Of a stretch of 50,930 bases of DNA, positions 17,306-26,346 are shown in pieces (position 1 is the stretch's first letter; each line of letters opens with the position of its first letter). The notes under the pieces are model-generated. The model ran no database searches. It was not told the origin of the DNA and was given only the letters and a program-made list of their open reading frames with translations. Source of the stretch: Synechococcales cyanobacterium bin2.concoct.b11b12b14.033 (lineage in GTDB: Bacteria > Cyanobacteriota > Vampirovibrionia > Caenarcaniphilales > Caenarcanaceae); NCBI GenBank assembly GCA_013298875.1, contig JAAFJH010000008.1:1-50930 (forward strand). Direction: 5' to 3'. The position numbers and the translations under genes were made by a program.

Positions 17306-18577
17306 TTATTTTACTAGTTGCAAATAAATCATAATTCCGCCAGCAGCAGTCATTAAAATCAAAGTTATAAAACCTAAAATATTAGAAACTTTTCCATTTG
17401 TAAACTTACCCATTACTTTTTTATTGTTAGCAATATGCAGGATAACTGAGATTAAGACTGGAGCGGTTAATCCATATAAAACAGCTGAATAAATTAAAGC
17501 TTTAATCGGTGAAATGCCAATATAATTTATCAATAATCCTAAAATTAGCGAAACAATAATGATTATATAAAATGCTTTTGCTTCGGTAAATTTCTTGTCT
17601 AAACCAGCTTCCCAATCAAATGTTTCACTGATCATATACGAAAGAGAACCGCTTAAAACAGGAATCGATAAAAAACCAGTGCCTATAATGCCAATTGCAA
17701 AAAGTAAATATGCAAATTCTCCAGCTAATGGTTTTAAAGCCTGTGCTGCCTGCTGAACCGTATCAATATGATGAATATTACCTTTAAATAGAACTGTTCC
17801 AGCGGTTAGTATAATAAAAAACATTACCAAATTTGAAAATAACATTCCGAGATTCACATCATTCTTCATAGTTTTTATAACTTTTTTGTCTAAAATCATT
17901 TGCTCTTTATTATTTTTTGTATCTTCCGCCTCCATCGTAGCTTGCCAAAAGAATAAATAAGGCGAAATAGTTGTGCCGAGAATTGCTACCAAAATACTAA
18001 TAAATTCTTTGTTGAATTTTATGCTTGGAATGAAAGTAGCCTTTAAAATAGCTATCCAGTCCTGCTTGTGCAAAAACGGTACAATTAAATAAACTAATAA
18101 AACCAAGCATAAATACTTTAGAATTGAAGCAATTTTTTTATATGGCAAATAAATAATTAAACCCAAAAGAATAATCGTAAATATAATACTAAAAAAAATG
18201 GCATGAACTGCTGGGAATAAAAGACTTCCTGCCGCTCCCATAGCAGAAATATTTGCTCCAATGTTTAGGATGATAGCCGGAAAACTAAACAATATCATTA
18301 AATATAAAATTGGTTTTGGATAATTTGTCTTAAGTGTTCCAGCCAAACCTTGGGAAGTTACTAAACCGATTCTGGCACACATTTCTTGAATAGAAGCCAT
18401 AAGTGGAAAAGTAATGAAAGCTGTCCAAAGAGTGGAAAGGCCATAAGCAGCACCAGCTTGTGAATATGTTGCAATGCCAGACGGATCATCATCGCTTGCA
18501 CCTGTTACAAGGCCTGGTCCAAGGGTTTTCCAAAAGCGAGCAAATTTATTGGATTTATTTAAAACTTCTTTAGGCAT
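17306..18577 (-). CDS. NRAMP-family divalent metal transporter
   Basis: This 423-residue polytopic protein (about 11 membrane helices) is related to Mn2+/Fe2+ NRAMP carriers. The first-helix signature reads GASDDDPSGIATYSQAGAAYG (25-45), a variant of the canonical DPGN motif with Ser for Gly, followed by helix 3-4 and the sixth-helix segment. The metal-binding Met-Pro-His type motif of classical MntH proteins is not evident, so it belongs to the divergent NRAMP-related branch whose metal is not settled. It starts the accessory block after tRNA-Ile, is convergent with that tRNA, and lies 55 bp after the DJ-1 gene on the same strand. Confidence 0.85.
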   Translation of the reverse strand: MPKEVLNKSNKFARFWKTLGPGLVTGASDDDPSGIATYSQAGAAYGLSTLWTAFITFPLMASIQEMCARIGLVTSQGLAGTLKTNYPKPILYLMILFSFPAIILNIGANISAMGAAGSLLFPAVHAIFFSIIFTIILLGLIIYLPYKKIASILKYLCLVLLVYLIVPFLHKQDWIAILKATFIPSIKFNKEFISILVAILGTTISPYLFFWQATMEAEDTKNNKEQMILDKKVIKTMKNDVNLGMLFSNLVMFFIILTAGTVLFKGNIHHIDTVQQAAQALKPLAGEFAYLLFAIGIIGTGFLSIPVLSGSLSYMISETFDWEAGLDKKFTEAKAFYIIIIVSLILGLLINYIGISPIKALIYSAVLYGLTAPVLISVILHIANNKKVMGKFTNGKVSNILGFITLILMTAAGGIMIYLQLVK

Positions 18578-18632
18578 TATTGGATTTTAAGCTTTGTTTA
18601 TGCGTAATTTTTAATGATTATATGAATATTTT

Positions 18633-19415
18633 TTATTTAAGTTTTTTCAGCTCTATTAAAGTTGCTTCACCAACGCCTTGAGCAGATTGAGGGTTTTGTC
18701 CAGTAATAACTCTCTGGTCAGTTACAATGTGCTTTTGCCAAAGCCCTGATTTCTCAAATATTGCTCCACGTTCAATAAGCTTAGTTTCCAGCATAAACGG
18801 CACTACTTTTTCAAGACCAACCGCAATTTCTTCTTCATTGGTAAAGGAATTTATTTTCTTTCCGTCCACTAAGTATTTTCCATTACTCAATTTAATATTT
18901 ATAAGCCCTGCTGGTCCGTGGCAAACTGCACTCACAATTCCATTACTTTCATAAATTTGAGCTGCTATTTTGGCCAATTCAACATTATCCTTAAAGTCCC
19001 ACATTGTGCCATGTCCACCAGCATAAAAAATGGCTGAATATTCTTCGGGTTTTACTTCACTTGGCTTCATTGAATTCTCAATTTTATTGCGGTATTCTAG
19101 GTTGTCCCAAAATTTCTTATTAATTGGATCTTCCAAGTCAAAACCATCAACTGGTGCTTTGCCTCCTTTTGGACTTACAAAGTCAATTTCATAACCCGCA
19201 CTAGATAATACGTCCCAAGGATGTGATACTTCCGCTAAATAATAACCCGTTGGTTGACTGGTTTCGCCTTTTTTGTCATGACTTGTAATCACGAATAATA
19301 CTTTTTTCATTTTACTTATTTTATTTGTTGATGGTGTTTTAGCTGCCTGATTATTTGAAGGAAAAATGGTGGACAGCAAAATAATCACTGCTCCTATTAT
19401 AGTTGCTTTTTTCAT
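18633..19415 (-). CDS. Exported DJ-1/PfpI family protein (Hsp31-like branch)
   Basis: This 260-residue class I glutamine amidotransferase-like protein has the nucleophile elbow VSAVCHGPAGL with Cys165, and an upstream Glu62 in TGYYLAEVSHP, both hallmarks of the DJ-1 fold. Relatives act as glyoxalase III, chaperones or deglycase-like proteins. Unusually it has a clean N-terminal signal segment (residues 2-24) with a possible cleavage near NQAA, so it is likely exported; a Met at 36 offers a cytoplasmic alternative start. It precedes the NRAMP gene on the same strand and may be co-transcribed. It lies in the accessory block. Confidence 0.85.
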   Translation of the reverse strand: MKKATIIGAVIILLSTIFPSNNQAAKTPSTNKISKMKKVLFVITSHDKKGETSQPTGYYLAEVSHPWDVLSSAGYEIDFVSPKGGKAPVDGFDLEDPINKKFWDNLEYRNKIENSMKPSEVKPEEYSAIFYAGGHGTMWDFKDNVELAKIAAQIYESNGIVSAVCHGPAGLINIKLSNGKYLVDGKKINSFTNEEEIAVGLEKVVPFMLETKLIERGAIFEKSGLWQKHIVTDQRVITGQNPQSAQGVGEATLIELKKLK

Positions 19416-19436
19416 GTTGAAGAATTGTAGTTTTTT

Positions 19437-19880
19437 TTATTCCAAGTATATTTCTCCAATTAAATATAATTTTCCTTGTCCGCTAATTTCGACCCTATCG
19501 TTTAAGTAAGTGCATTGCAAATATCCTTTGCGTTCCGAAAGCTGTATCGCTGTCAATTCAGTCTTACCAAGTGCTTTGTCCAATATAGAATTAAAGTAGT
19601 ATGAGCTGAACCTGTTACAGGATCTTCATTGACTCCCGATTGTGGAGCAAAAAATCTTGATACAAAATCAACCTTATCACCTTTTGCTGTAATAATAACT
19701 CCACGTCCTTTTAATTTTGAGATTTTATCAAATGCAGGAATTATTTTCCTTATTTCATCTTCTGTATCAAATACAAGTAAAAGGTCTGTTTTGCCCCTGA
19801 AAGCTAGCTTGGGCTTAATATTAAAGCTGTCAATTATTTCAGCAGATTCTGGCTTGTGCGAATTGCAAATGTGCTACCAA
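19437..19880 (-). pseudogene. PhzF-family isomerase, C-terminal remnant with frameshifts
   Basis: Read on the minus strand, the segment gives a stretch ending in the family signature GVNEDPVTGSAHTT, then shifts frame and continues with LGKTELTAIQLSERKG and RVEISGQGKLYLIGE, the PhzF C-terminus, to a TAA at 19437-19439. The N-terminal half with the catalytic Glu is missing, replaced by the end of hsdR at 19890. A second frame change is visible near 19860. It is a dead fragment at the edge of the restriction cassette. Confidence 0.8.
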
Positions 19881-19889
19881 ATGCGTTGG

Positions 19890-22796
19890 CTATCCTGACA
19901 TTCCGTTTATAAATGTTTCTACAAAGTTCATTATGCGTTTCAAAATTCTATCGCCTAATTTTTTCCGTTGCAGTAAACTTGGTTTTTCACCGTTAATGAG
20001 TTCTAATACTTCGTCCCTCAATGGTTGTCTTTCCGCAAATAAGTAGTCTTCAATTAATTTTTCTGTCTTGTCTGGTGAAAGGCTTTCTTCTGTCACCAAT
20101 TTAGAAAATGACTTTTGTTGTTCTTCCTTCCAATAGTTGTCAAAAGCTGGTGCAACTTCGTCCGTGTCTACAATAACGGGTAAATTTTCTTGTATGAATT
20201 TCTCTATCAATTCTCGCTTGCTACGCAAAGTCGTTTCGGTGCTTAACAAGTTAAATATTTCTTGCTCTGCTTTGGTCGTGTCTTTTTGGGTTTGAGATTT
20301 GAGTTTGATTAAAAGCTGAATGATATAAGCAACATTTATTTCGTCTCGGTGGATTAATTCTAATTCAAAATCAACATCTTCTAAAATAGAAACTTTCTCT
20401 TTTTGGTGGTCGCTTTTTACTTTGTAGTGAAGGTCAAGATACTTGCTTTTGAAGTCTGAAAACTGTTGCTCAGTCATTTTCAAGTCTTCCCATTTGAAGT
20501 CTGAAAAGGCTGTCAGAATATTTTTTATTCTCATCAAATCTCTAAACGCTTTTATGAATTCAAGTTCGTCATCTTCGGTTTCTAAATCATCAACTTTGTC
20601 AGTGGTTGGCGTTAATGAAATTAAATGTTCAAATGCTTCATCAAACTTGGTTGTATAATCTTCGTAAGGTTTCATTATGATTACTTCAATAGCCTCTTTG
20701 TTGCTAAATAAAGTAATGGCTTCGTCTGTGCGGTTTTTTAGGTTGCGGAATGCAACAATATTGCCTTGACTTTTCTGCTCGTTTAATATTCTGTTGGTTC
20801 GGCTGTATGCTTGAATTAGTCCGTGATACCTCAAGTTTTTGTCCACATACATTGTATTTAATGTCGGGCTGTCAAAACCTGTGAGGAACATATTTACTAC
20901 TACCAAAATATCAATTTTCCGTTCCTTTACTTTCTTGGAAATATCGTTGTAATAGTTATAAAAGCTTTGGCTGTCTTTGGTGGTGAAGTTGTCGCCAAAT
21001 AGTTTATTATAATCTTGTATGTATTCTTCTAACTTGTCTCTGCTGTGCTGGTTTATTTTGTATTCTGCTTTTGGCTCTGCACCTACATTCAAATCCACAT
21101 TATCAAAATCTTGTTCAAAGTTAATAAAGCCGTTTGCATCGGCATCGTCTTCATTTGCTCCATAACTGAAAATGGTGGCAATGTTCAAATTATGTAATCC
21201 TTCGGCTTTTTTCTTTTTGAATAAATCAACGTACTTTATTAGCGTAGGCACATTATTGATACAAAACATTGCTGTAAACTCTCTGCTGTGTGTTTTGCGG
21301 TTATGGTGAGCAATAATGTAATCCGTTATTTTTTCTAAACGGGTTTTATCTTCCATTAACTCTTTGGTATCAATGTCTTCTACTTCAATATCAATACTTG
21401 TTTCTCTTCCGTCTTTGTGCTTGTATCTGCCCACATACTCAACCGAAAACTTTAATACATTTTCATCTTTGATAGCATCTGTAATCACATATTTATGCAA
21501 ACAGTCTTCAAATAAATCTTTGGTTGTTCGTTTGCCATGTTCGTTTTTGGCGGCATTGTCTTTAAAAATTGGTGTGCCTGTAAAGCCAAACATTTGTGCA
21601 TTATTAAAAAACTCTTTTATGCGTTTATGTGTATCGCCAAACTGGCTTCTGTGGCACTCGTCAAAAATGAAAATAATACGTTTGTCTTTCAAATCAGCCA
21701 TTTTTTTCTCATATTTCAATTTGCTAATGGCTGTATTTAGCTTTTGAATAGTGGTTACAATGAGTTTTGAGTTTTTGGCTTCTCCTTTTTTGTCAACGTA
21801 AGTTCCTGTAAACTGCTTTACCAAATTTTGCGTATTGTCTGTTCCATCAATACAACCTTCTTGAAAACTGTTAAATTCTTTGGTAGTTTGGTAATCCAAA
21901 TCTTTTCTATCCACCACAAAAACTACTTTGTGAACTTGTGGTAATGCCATTAAAATTTGACTGGCTTTAAAACTGGTTAAGGTTTTGCCCGAACCTGTTG
22001 TATGCCATATATATCCGTTTTTGGTTGAGTTTTTTACTCGTTCAATTAAGGCTTCAACTGCATAAAATTGATAAGAACGAAGTATCATCGGAATTTTATT
22101 GGCTTCGTTCAGCACAATATATTTGCATATCATTTTACTCAAATGGCAAGGTTCTAAAAAAGTATCGGTAAAGCCATTTAAAATATTTGAAAGCCGTTTG
22201 TTTTCTACATCTGTCCAAAAAAATGTTTGTTTGAAACTTTGGTTTCTGTTGTTGGCATAATACTTTGTGTTTACTCCATTGCTGATAATAAAAATTTGCA
22301 CATACTGAAACAAAGCCGAATTAGCACCAAACGAATGTCTTTGATAACGGTTGATTTGATTGAATGCTTCTTTTAATTCTAAGCCTCTGCGTTTCAGTTC
22401 TATTTGCACCAATGGCAATCCGTTTATGAGTATTGTTACATCATAGCGGTTTTTGTAACTGCCTTCTTGGCTTACTTGGTTGGTAACTTGATATTGATTT
22501 TGACACCAATGTTCTGTATTTAAGAACTCAAAATAAAGATTATCGCCATTATCTCTTACAATGTGTTGCTTTTGCCTTAGTGTTTTGGCTTTTTCAAATA
22601 CTGAACCTTTACTTAAAATATTAAGTACTCTCTCAAATTCTGTTTGGGTAAATATTACGCTATTGTGTTTCTCTAATTGCCCTTTGAGATTGAGCAATAA
22701 ATCTTTTTCGCTATTGATTACAATATAGCCGTAACCCAATTTCTGTAACTGAGCAATAAGTTGTTCTTCTAATGCTTGTTCTGATTGTTTAGCCAT
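19890..22796 (-). CDS. hsdR: Type I restriction endonuclease R subunit
   Basis: This 968-residue motor-nuclease completes the type I complex. The N-terminal nuclease motif is visible as RYDVTILINGLPLVQIELKRRG (about 118-140), with the D and ELK catalytic residues. Walker A is HTTGSGKT (about 264), the DEAD-like box FIFDECHRSQFGD (about 376), and a helicase motif VNMFLTGFDSPT further on with the QAYSRTNR motif VI. No frameshift is seen, so the R subunit appears functional. It is the last gene of the cassette, 36 bp after the GxxExxY gene. It depends on HsdM and HsdS for modification and target recognition. Confidence 0.95.
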   Translation of the reverse strand: MAKQSEQALEEQLIAQLQKLGYGYIVINSEKDLLLNLKGQLEKHNSVIFTQTEFERVLNILSKGSVFEKAKTLRQKQHIVRDNGDNLYFEFLNTEHWCQNQYQVTNQVSQEGSYKNRYDVTILINGLPLVQIELKRRGLELKEAFNQINRYQRHSFGANSALFQYVQIFIISNGVNTKYYANNRNQSFKQTFFWTDVENKRLSNILNGFTDTFLEPCHLSKMICKYIVLNEANKIPMILRSYQFYAVEALIERVKNSTKNGYIWHTTGSGKTLTSFKASQILMALPQVHKVVFVVDRKDLDYQTTKEFNSFQEGCIDGTDNTQNLVKQFTGTYVDKKGEAKNSKLIVTTIQKLNTAISKLKYEKKMADLKDKRIIFIFDECHRSQFGDTHKRIKEFFNNAQMFGFTGTPIFKDNAAKNEHGKRTTKDLFEDCLHKYVITDAIKDENVLKFSVEYVGRYKHKDGRETSIDIEVEDIDTKELMEDKTRLEKITDYIIAHHNRKTHSREFTAMFCINNVPTLIKYVDLFKKKKAEGLHNLNIATIFSYGANEDDADANGFINFEQDFDNVDLNVGAEPKAEYKINQHSRDKLEEYIQDYNKLFGDNFTTKDSQSFYNYYNDISKKVKERKIDILVVVNMFLTGFDSPTLNTMYVDKNLRYHGLIQAYSRTNRILNEQKSQGNIVAFRNLKNRTDEAITLFSNKEAIEVIIMKPYEDYTTKFDEAFEHLISLTPTTDKVDDLETEDDELEFIKAFRDLMRIKNILTAFSDFKWEDLKMTEQQFSDFKSKYLDLHYKVKSDHQKEKVSILEDVDFELELIHRDEINVAYIIQLLIKLKSQTQKDTTKAEQEIFNLLSTETTLRSKRELIEKFIQENLPVIVDTDEVAPAFDNYWKEEQQKSFSKLVTEESLSPDKTEKLIEDYLFAERQPLRDEVLELINGEKPSLLQRKKLGDRILKRIMNFVETFINGMSG

Positions 22797-22832
22797 TTGT
22801 CTGAACTATGATTTTTTTGATTCATTTGATTT

Positions 22833-23235
22833 TTATGATTTGAATTTTTTATTGGTCAATCTTTTGAAGTTTAAACTCGTTTCTCCAAAATTTATCAATA
22901 ATCCAATTTCTAAATTATAGGCTTCTAAATAATTTATTGCTTGAGCAAAATGTACATCTTCTAACTTAATTATGGCTTTCAGTTCCACTGAAATTAAGCC
23001 TTCCACCAAAAAGTCTACCCGTCTTGTTCCTATTTGTTCATCTCTGTAAAAGATGGGCATTTCAAATTTCTCTACTACACGCAATGCCAACTAAACGCAT
23101 CTCAATTTCTAATGCTCTTTGATAAATTACTTCTTGAAAACCATTACCTAATGCTTTATGAACTGTCATTGCACATCCAATAATTTTAGAAGTCAATTCA
23201 GAATATTTATATTGTTCGTTAATCATATTAATCAT
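22833..23235 (-). pseudogene. GxxExxY protein, one-base frameshift
   Basis: The N-terminal frame (ATG 23235) reads MINEQYKYSELTSKIIGCAMT then VHKALGNGFQEVIYQRALEIEM with the family GxxExxY motif (GNGFQEVIY), and stops near residue 59. The other frame continues EMPIFYRDEQIGTRRVDFLVEG to the C-terminus. At the break the sequence has AGAGAAATTTGA where AGAGAATTTGAA would keep the frame: one extra A. Without it the protein would be 133 residues, normal for this PD-(D/E)XK-like family, which often rides in restriction cassettes. It sits between hsdS and hsdR. Confidence 0.85.
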
Positions 23236-23264
23236 TTAATCAAAAAAATCATAGTTCCGACAAT

Positions 23265-23924
23265 TTACACAAACATTTTTTGCAACAAGCCTTTTTTCCA
23301 TTGTTCGGTTTTTTGTATTTGGGTATTATTGTGGTTTATTTTTTCATCAATCGCAGATAGAAAATTCGCAATTTTGGTTTGTTCGGCAAGGCAAGGAAGA
23401 TTGATTGACATTGTTTCAAACATTGGTAAACGTAATGATTTAACCGTTGAACCTACAGCTTGTGAATCCAAATGATTTGTATTAAATGAAATCGAATAAA
23501 ATAAAAACTTACCATTGATATTTTTAAAATCCATTATTGCGTATGCCCTTTGGTGTAAATCAAATTTCCCAATAAAATATTTGGGAATAAATTCTTGCCC
23601 TTCGCCTGGAACAATAATTGCTTCAGTATCAAATAAAAATCTATTACTTGTACGAATATCTTGCGACCTATCAAAAAAAGTAAATTCTCCATCTAAAATC
23701 GAGTCCTGTCTATTTGATGAACCTGTTGTTATTTTCGAAACCTCCCCCAATTTCTTCGTTTCCCACTCTGGAAAATTGCTACCATCCTTTTGTCTGAACC
23801 TTGATTTATTTGATTTTTGTGATTGGTTTGATTTTTGATTTTTCGATTTTATTTTTTCATTATCTATCTCAAAATCATTTTCATCATACAAATCAGAAAA
23901 ATCAAGGTTCAGACATTTTTGCAT
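23265..23924 (-). CDS. hsdS: HsdS type I specificity subunit, second half (TRD2)
   Basis: This 219-residue reading frame carries the second target-recognition domain, FPEWETKKLGEVSKI at its start, and the second conserved region EQTKIANFLSAIDEKI with a final helix TEQWKKGLLQKMF. It begins with ATG 23924 inside the end of the first half. A normal HsdS is about 400 residues with two TRDs; here the two halves are in different frames. Residues 4-45 are encoded by a palindromic element (23791-23912). If translated from its own ATG (GGGAG two bases before it) it is a half-subunit, and half-HsdS proteins can dimerise in some systems. Confidence 0.85.
   Translation of the reverse strand: MQKCLNLDFSDLYDENDFEIDNEKIKSKNQKSNQSQKSNKSRFRQKDGSNFPEWETKKLGEVSKITTGSSNRQDSILDGEFTFFDRSQDIRTSNRFLFDTEAIIVPGEGQEFIPKYFIGKFDLHQRAYAIMDFKNINGKFLFYSISFNTNHLDSQAVGSTVKSLRLPMFETMSINLPCLAEQTKIANFLSAIDEKINHNNTQIQKTEQWKKGLLQKMFV
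23791..23912. repeat. Palindromic element with perfect 17-bp inverted ends inside hsdS
   Basis: TGTCTGAACCTTGATTT at 23791-23807 is repeated inverted as AAATCAAGGTTCAGACA at 23896-23912. Between are simple A/T-rich GATT-type motifs. The 122 bp are read through in the HsdS frame and lengthen the linker between the two TRDs with polar KSNQSQKSN-like sequence. Related single arms occur just before hsdR (22799-22815, TGTCTGAACTATGATTT) and near 48.9 kb. Confidence 0.9.
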
Positions 23925-24516
23925 CGCTCCCTTTTTGTAATTTTCTAAAAGGCTTTTTTTCTTTTTTAGGGCTTGGAGTTTTTCGTTGCTCGGGAAGAGT
24001 GGGGAATCCAGACTTTAATGCTAAAAAACTAGGTTGGGAAATATTTTTCATACTATTACTAGTTCCTGTAGCAATATTTGAAATAGCAGCTCTTATCTTT
24101 TGTGTTGTTAAAATATAATTTAAAAATCTACTAGTATTGTCTGGCAATGTTTTAAGTAACCATAATCTATCTGGGATAAATAAATTTTTATGCTCTTTAT
24201 CAATATATCCATTTTCACCAACTAATAATGGTGTATTCATCCGACTTACTAATATTGAATCTTTTGTAGGATTTAAAGCCGCCCTTGATAATTCAGAGGC
24301 TAATATTTTTTTATTTTCATTTGGGAAAAACTGTCCACCTGAAATGCAGCTAGTCTTTAGAATTCCGAATTCATTTTCTTGATATACTGGTTCATCTACA
24401 GAATTTACACTAGTACCAGATTCAATACTTAAAATTGCTTCCCCCAACTTCTTCGTTTCCCATTCCTCATTAAATTCAGGAAAACGCAATTGTGGTATGT
24501 TCGTTTGGTTTTCCAT
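23902..24516 (-). CDS. hsdS: HsdS type I specificity subunit, first half (TRD1)
   Basis: This 204-residue frame holds the first target-recognition domain: FPEFNEEWETKKLGEAI, then a TRD ending at SFLALKSGFPTLPEQ. After EQ the sequence should continue with QKIAxFLxxx-type residues but instead reads RKTPSPKKE. The correct frame resumes at NEKLQALKKKKSLLENYKKG, so a small deletion of some 30 bases has removed about ten conserved residues and shifted the frame. HsdS determines the DNA target of both HsdM and HsdR. The start ATG 24516 lies 2 bp after the hsdM stop. Activity of this half alone is uncertain. Confidence 0.88.
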   Translation of the reverse strand: MENQTNIPQLRFPEFNEEWETKKLGEAILSIESGTSVNSVDEPVYQENEFGILKTSCISGGQFFPNENKKILASELSRAALNPTKDSILVSRMNTPLLVGENGYIDKEHKNLFIPDRLWLLKTLPDNTSRFLNYILTTQKIRAAISNIATGTSNSMKNISQPSFLALKSGFPTLPEQRKTPSPKKEKKPFRKLQKGSDAKMSEP

Positions 24517-24518
24517 TA

Positions 24519-26114
24519 TTAAAAAGGAGTTGAGATATTCAATTCAGCACAAAACTGTGCAATGGTTTTATCAGTCGTTGCAATAGTTCCATCCAAAGCT
24601 TTCAATTCTTTTGCTATTGCATCAATGTCAATGCTTTCTTCTGCTTCAAAAGTATCTACATACCTTGGTATATTTAGGTTGTAATCATTTTTGGCAATTT
24701 CTTCTAAAGTTGATTTTTTGCTATATTTTGGTAATTCCGTTCTATTGCGGAAAGTGTCAATAATTAAATCAATGTCTTTTGTTCTTAAAACATTCTGCGT
24801 TTTTACTTTTTCAAAATATTGGCTTGCATCAATAAACAAAATATCATTAGGATTCTCTCTACATTTTTTGAAAACCAAAATACAAGTAGGAATACTAGTA
24901 CCATAAAAAATATTTGCTGGTAAGCCAATTACAGTATCTAAAAAGTTTCTTTCTTCAATTAAGTACTTGCGAATGTGTTGTTCTGCTCCACCACGAAACA
25001 AAGCACCGTGAGGCAATACAATTGCCATTGTTCCATTGTCTGCCAAATGGTAAATCATGTGTTGCACAAATGCAAAATCTGCTTTGCTACTTGGTGCCAA
25101 TCGCCCGTATTGGCTAAAACGGTCGTCACTTGTAAACAATGGGTTGGCACTCCATTGAGCCGAAAATGGTGGATTGGCTACAATGGCTTCAAATTGCTTA
25201 TCAATATGCTGTGGGTGTTCAAGTGTGTCGTCTTGCTTTATATCAAATTGGCGGTAATGTACACCGTGCAAAATCATATTCATTCGGGCAAGGTTATAAG
25301 TAGTACGGTTCATTTCTTGTCCATAAAAATTACTTACTTCTTCTACTTCTTTGGCAACCCGAAGCAACAAAGAACCAGAACCACAAGTTGGATCATAAAC
25401 TGATTTAAGTTTGCTTTTTCCAGTAGTAACAATTTTGGCAAGTATTTTAGAAACTTCTTGCGGTGTATAAAACTCACCTGCTTTTTTTCCTGCACCACTG
25501 GCAAATTGTCCAATGAGATATTCATAAGCATCGCCCAAAACATCTAATTCGGTATGCTCTAACTTGAAATCAATTTTGTCAAGGTGGGTTAAAACTTTTG
25601 CAATAATTGCATTTCTTGTTTCGGGTGTTTTTCCTAATTTAGAACTATTCAAGTCCATATCCTCAAAGAGATTATCAAAATCTTCTTCGCTGTCCGTACC
25701 CATTGTACTTAACTGGATATTGATAAGGATTTTTTGTAAGTCTTCTAAAATAAAATTGGTTTTGCTTTCGTCAAATTTCTCAATATCATCTTCATTTTCG
25801 CCCGTTCCTCTTTGAGCCACCTGAGCAAATAATTCTTCAGGTTTTAGAAAATAGCCTAATTTTTCAAGGGCTTCTTCTTTTGTAGCTTCAATCAGTTCGC
25901 TTCCGTTTGCGGTCTTTGATGTAATTTCCTGAAACTTAATATTGTCTTGCTTTAATATTTCGTCAGCAAAAATATTCATTTTCTCGCTTAGATATTTATA
26001 GAAAATAAAGCCTAAAATATAGTCACGGAATTCGTCCGCATTCATTTTGCCACGTAGCGTATTGGCTATATTCCAAAGTTGCTGTTCTAATGCTTTTTTA
26101 TATTCTTCACTCAT
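24519..26114 (-). CDS. hsdM: Type I DNA methyltransferase M subunit
   Basis: This 531-residue N6-adenine methyltransferase has an N-terminal helical HsdM_N domain (LWNIANTLRGKMNADEFRDYI), the SAM-binding motif DPTCGSGSLLL (about 239), and the catalytic NPPF in ANPPFSAQW (about 311). It protects host DNA when joined by HsdS. It heads the minus-strand cassette hsdM-hsdS-GxxExxY-hsdR and is intact. It is divergent from gyrA, separated by 232 bp in which I see no gene. Confidence 0.95.
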   Translation of the reverse strand: MSEEYKKALEQQLWNIANTLRGKMNADEFRDYILGFIFYKYLSEKMNIFADEILKQDNIKFQEITSKTANGSELIEATKEEALEKLGYFLKPEELFAQVAQRGTGENEDDIEKFDESKTNFILEDLQKILINIQLSTMGTDSEEDFDNLFEDMDLNSSKLGKTPETRNAIIAKVLTHLDKIDFKLEHTELDVLGDAYEYLIGQFASGAGKKAGEFYTPQEVSKILAKIVTTGKSKLKSVYDPTCGSGSLLLRVAKEVEEVSNFYGQEMNRTTYNLARMNMILHGVHYRQFDIKQDDTLEHPQHIDKQFEAIVANPPFSAQWSANPLFTSDDRFSQYGRLAPSSKADFAFVQHMIYHLADNGTMAIVLPHGALFRGGAEQHIRKYLIEERNFLDTVIGLPANIFYGTSIPTCILVFKKCRENPNDILFIDASQYFEKVKTQNVLRTKDIDLIIDTFRNRTELPKYSKKSTLEEIAKNDYNLNIPRYVDTFEAEESIDIDAIAKELKALDGTIATTDKTIAQFCAELNISTPF

Positions 26115-26346
26115 TCTGAATGTCTTAGTTTTTTAGTTGGCTAAGGTACAATTTACGATTTGGTTATTGTCAAAAGTTGCCTATTGTCCACTGTTTTTCT
26201 GTCGGTTTATGTTAGCACTTTCGGTCGTCTTACGCTTGACTTTGCGGTGTTTATATAAATATTTCGATATACAAATTTCAAAGCTTAAACCTTTAGCTTG
26301 ATGTTTATATTATAATTTAGCGAACTAATAAATTTGAGATTATTTG

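Noticed and set aside
24975-25403. 142-residue plus-strand frame inside hsdM
   Set aside because: Antisense to the SAM-binding and NPPF region of an intact methyltransferase gene.
17118-26343. Genomic island integrated at tRNA-Ile
   Set aside because: The block after the tRNA is accessory in content, but I found no integrase and no repeat of the tRNA 3' end at the gyrA side, so site-specific integration is not supported.
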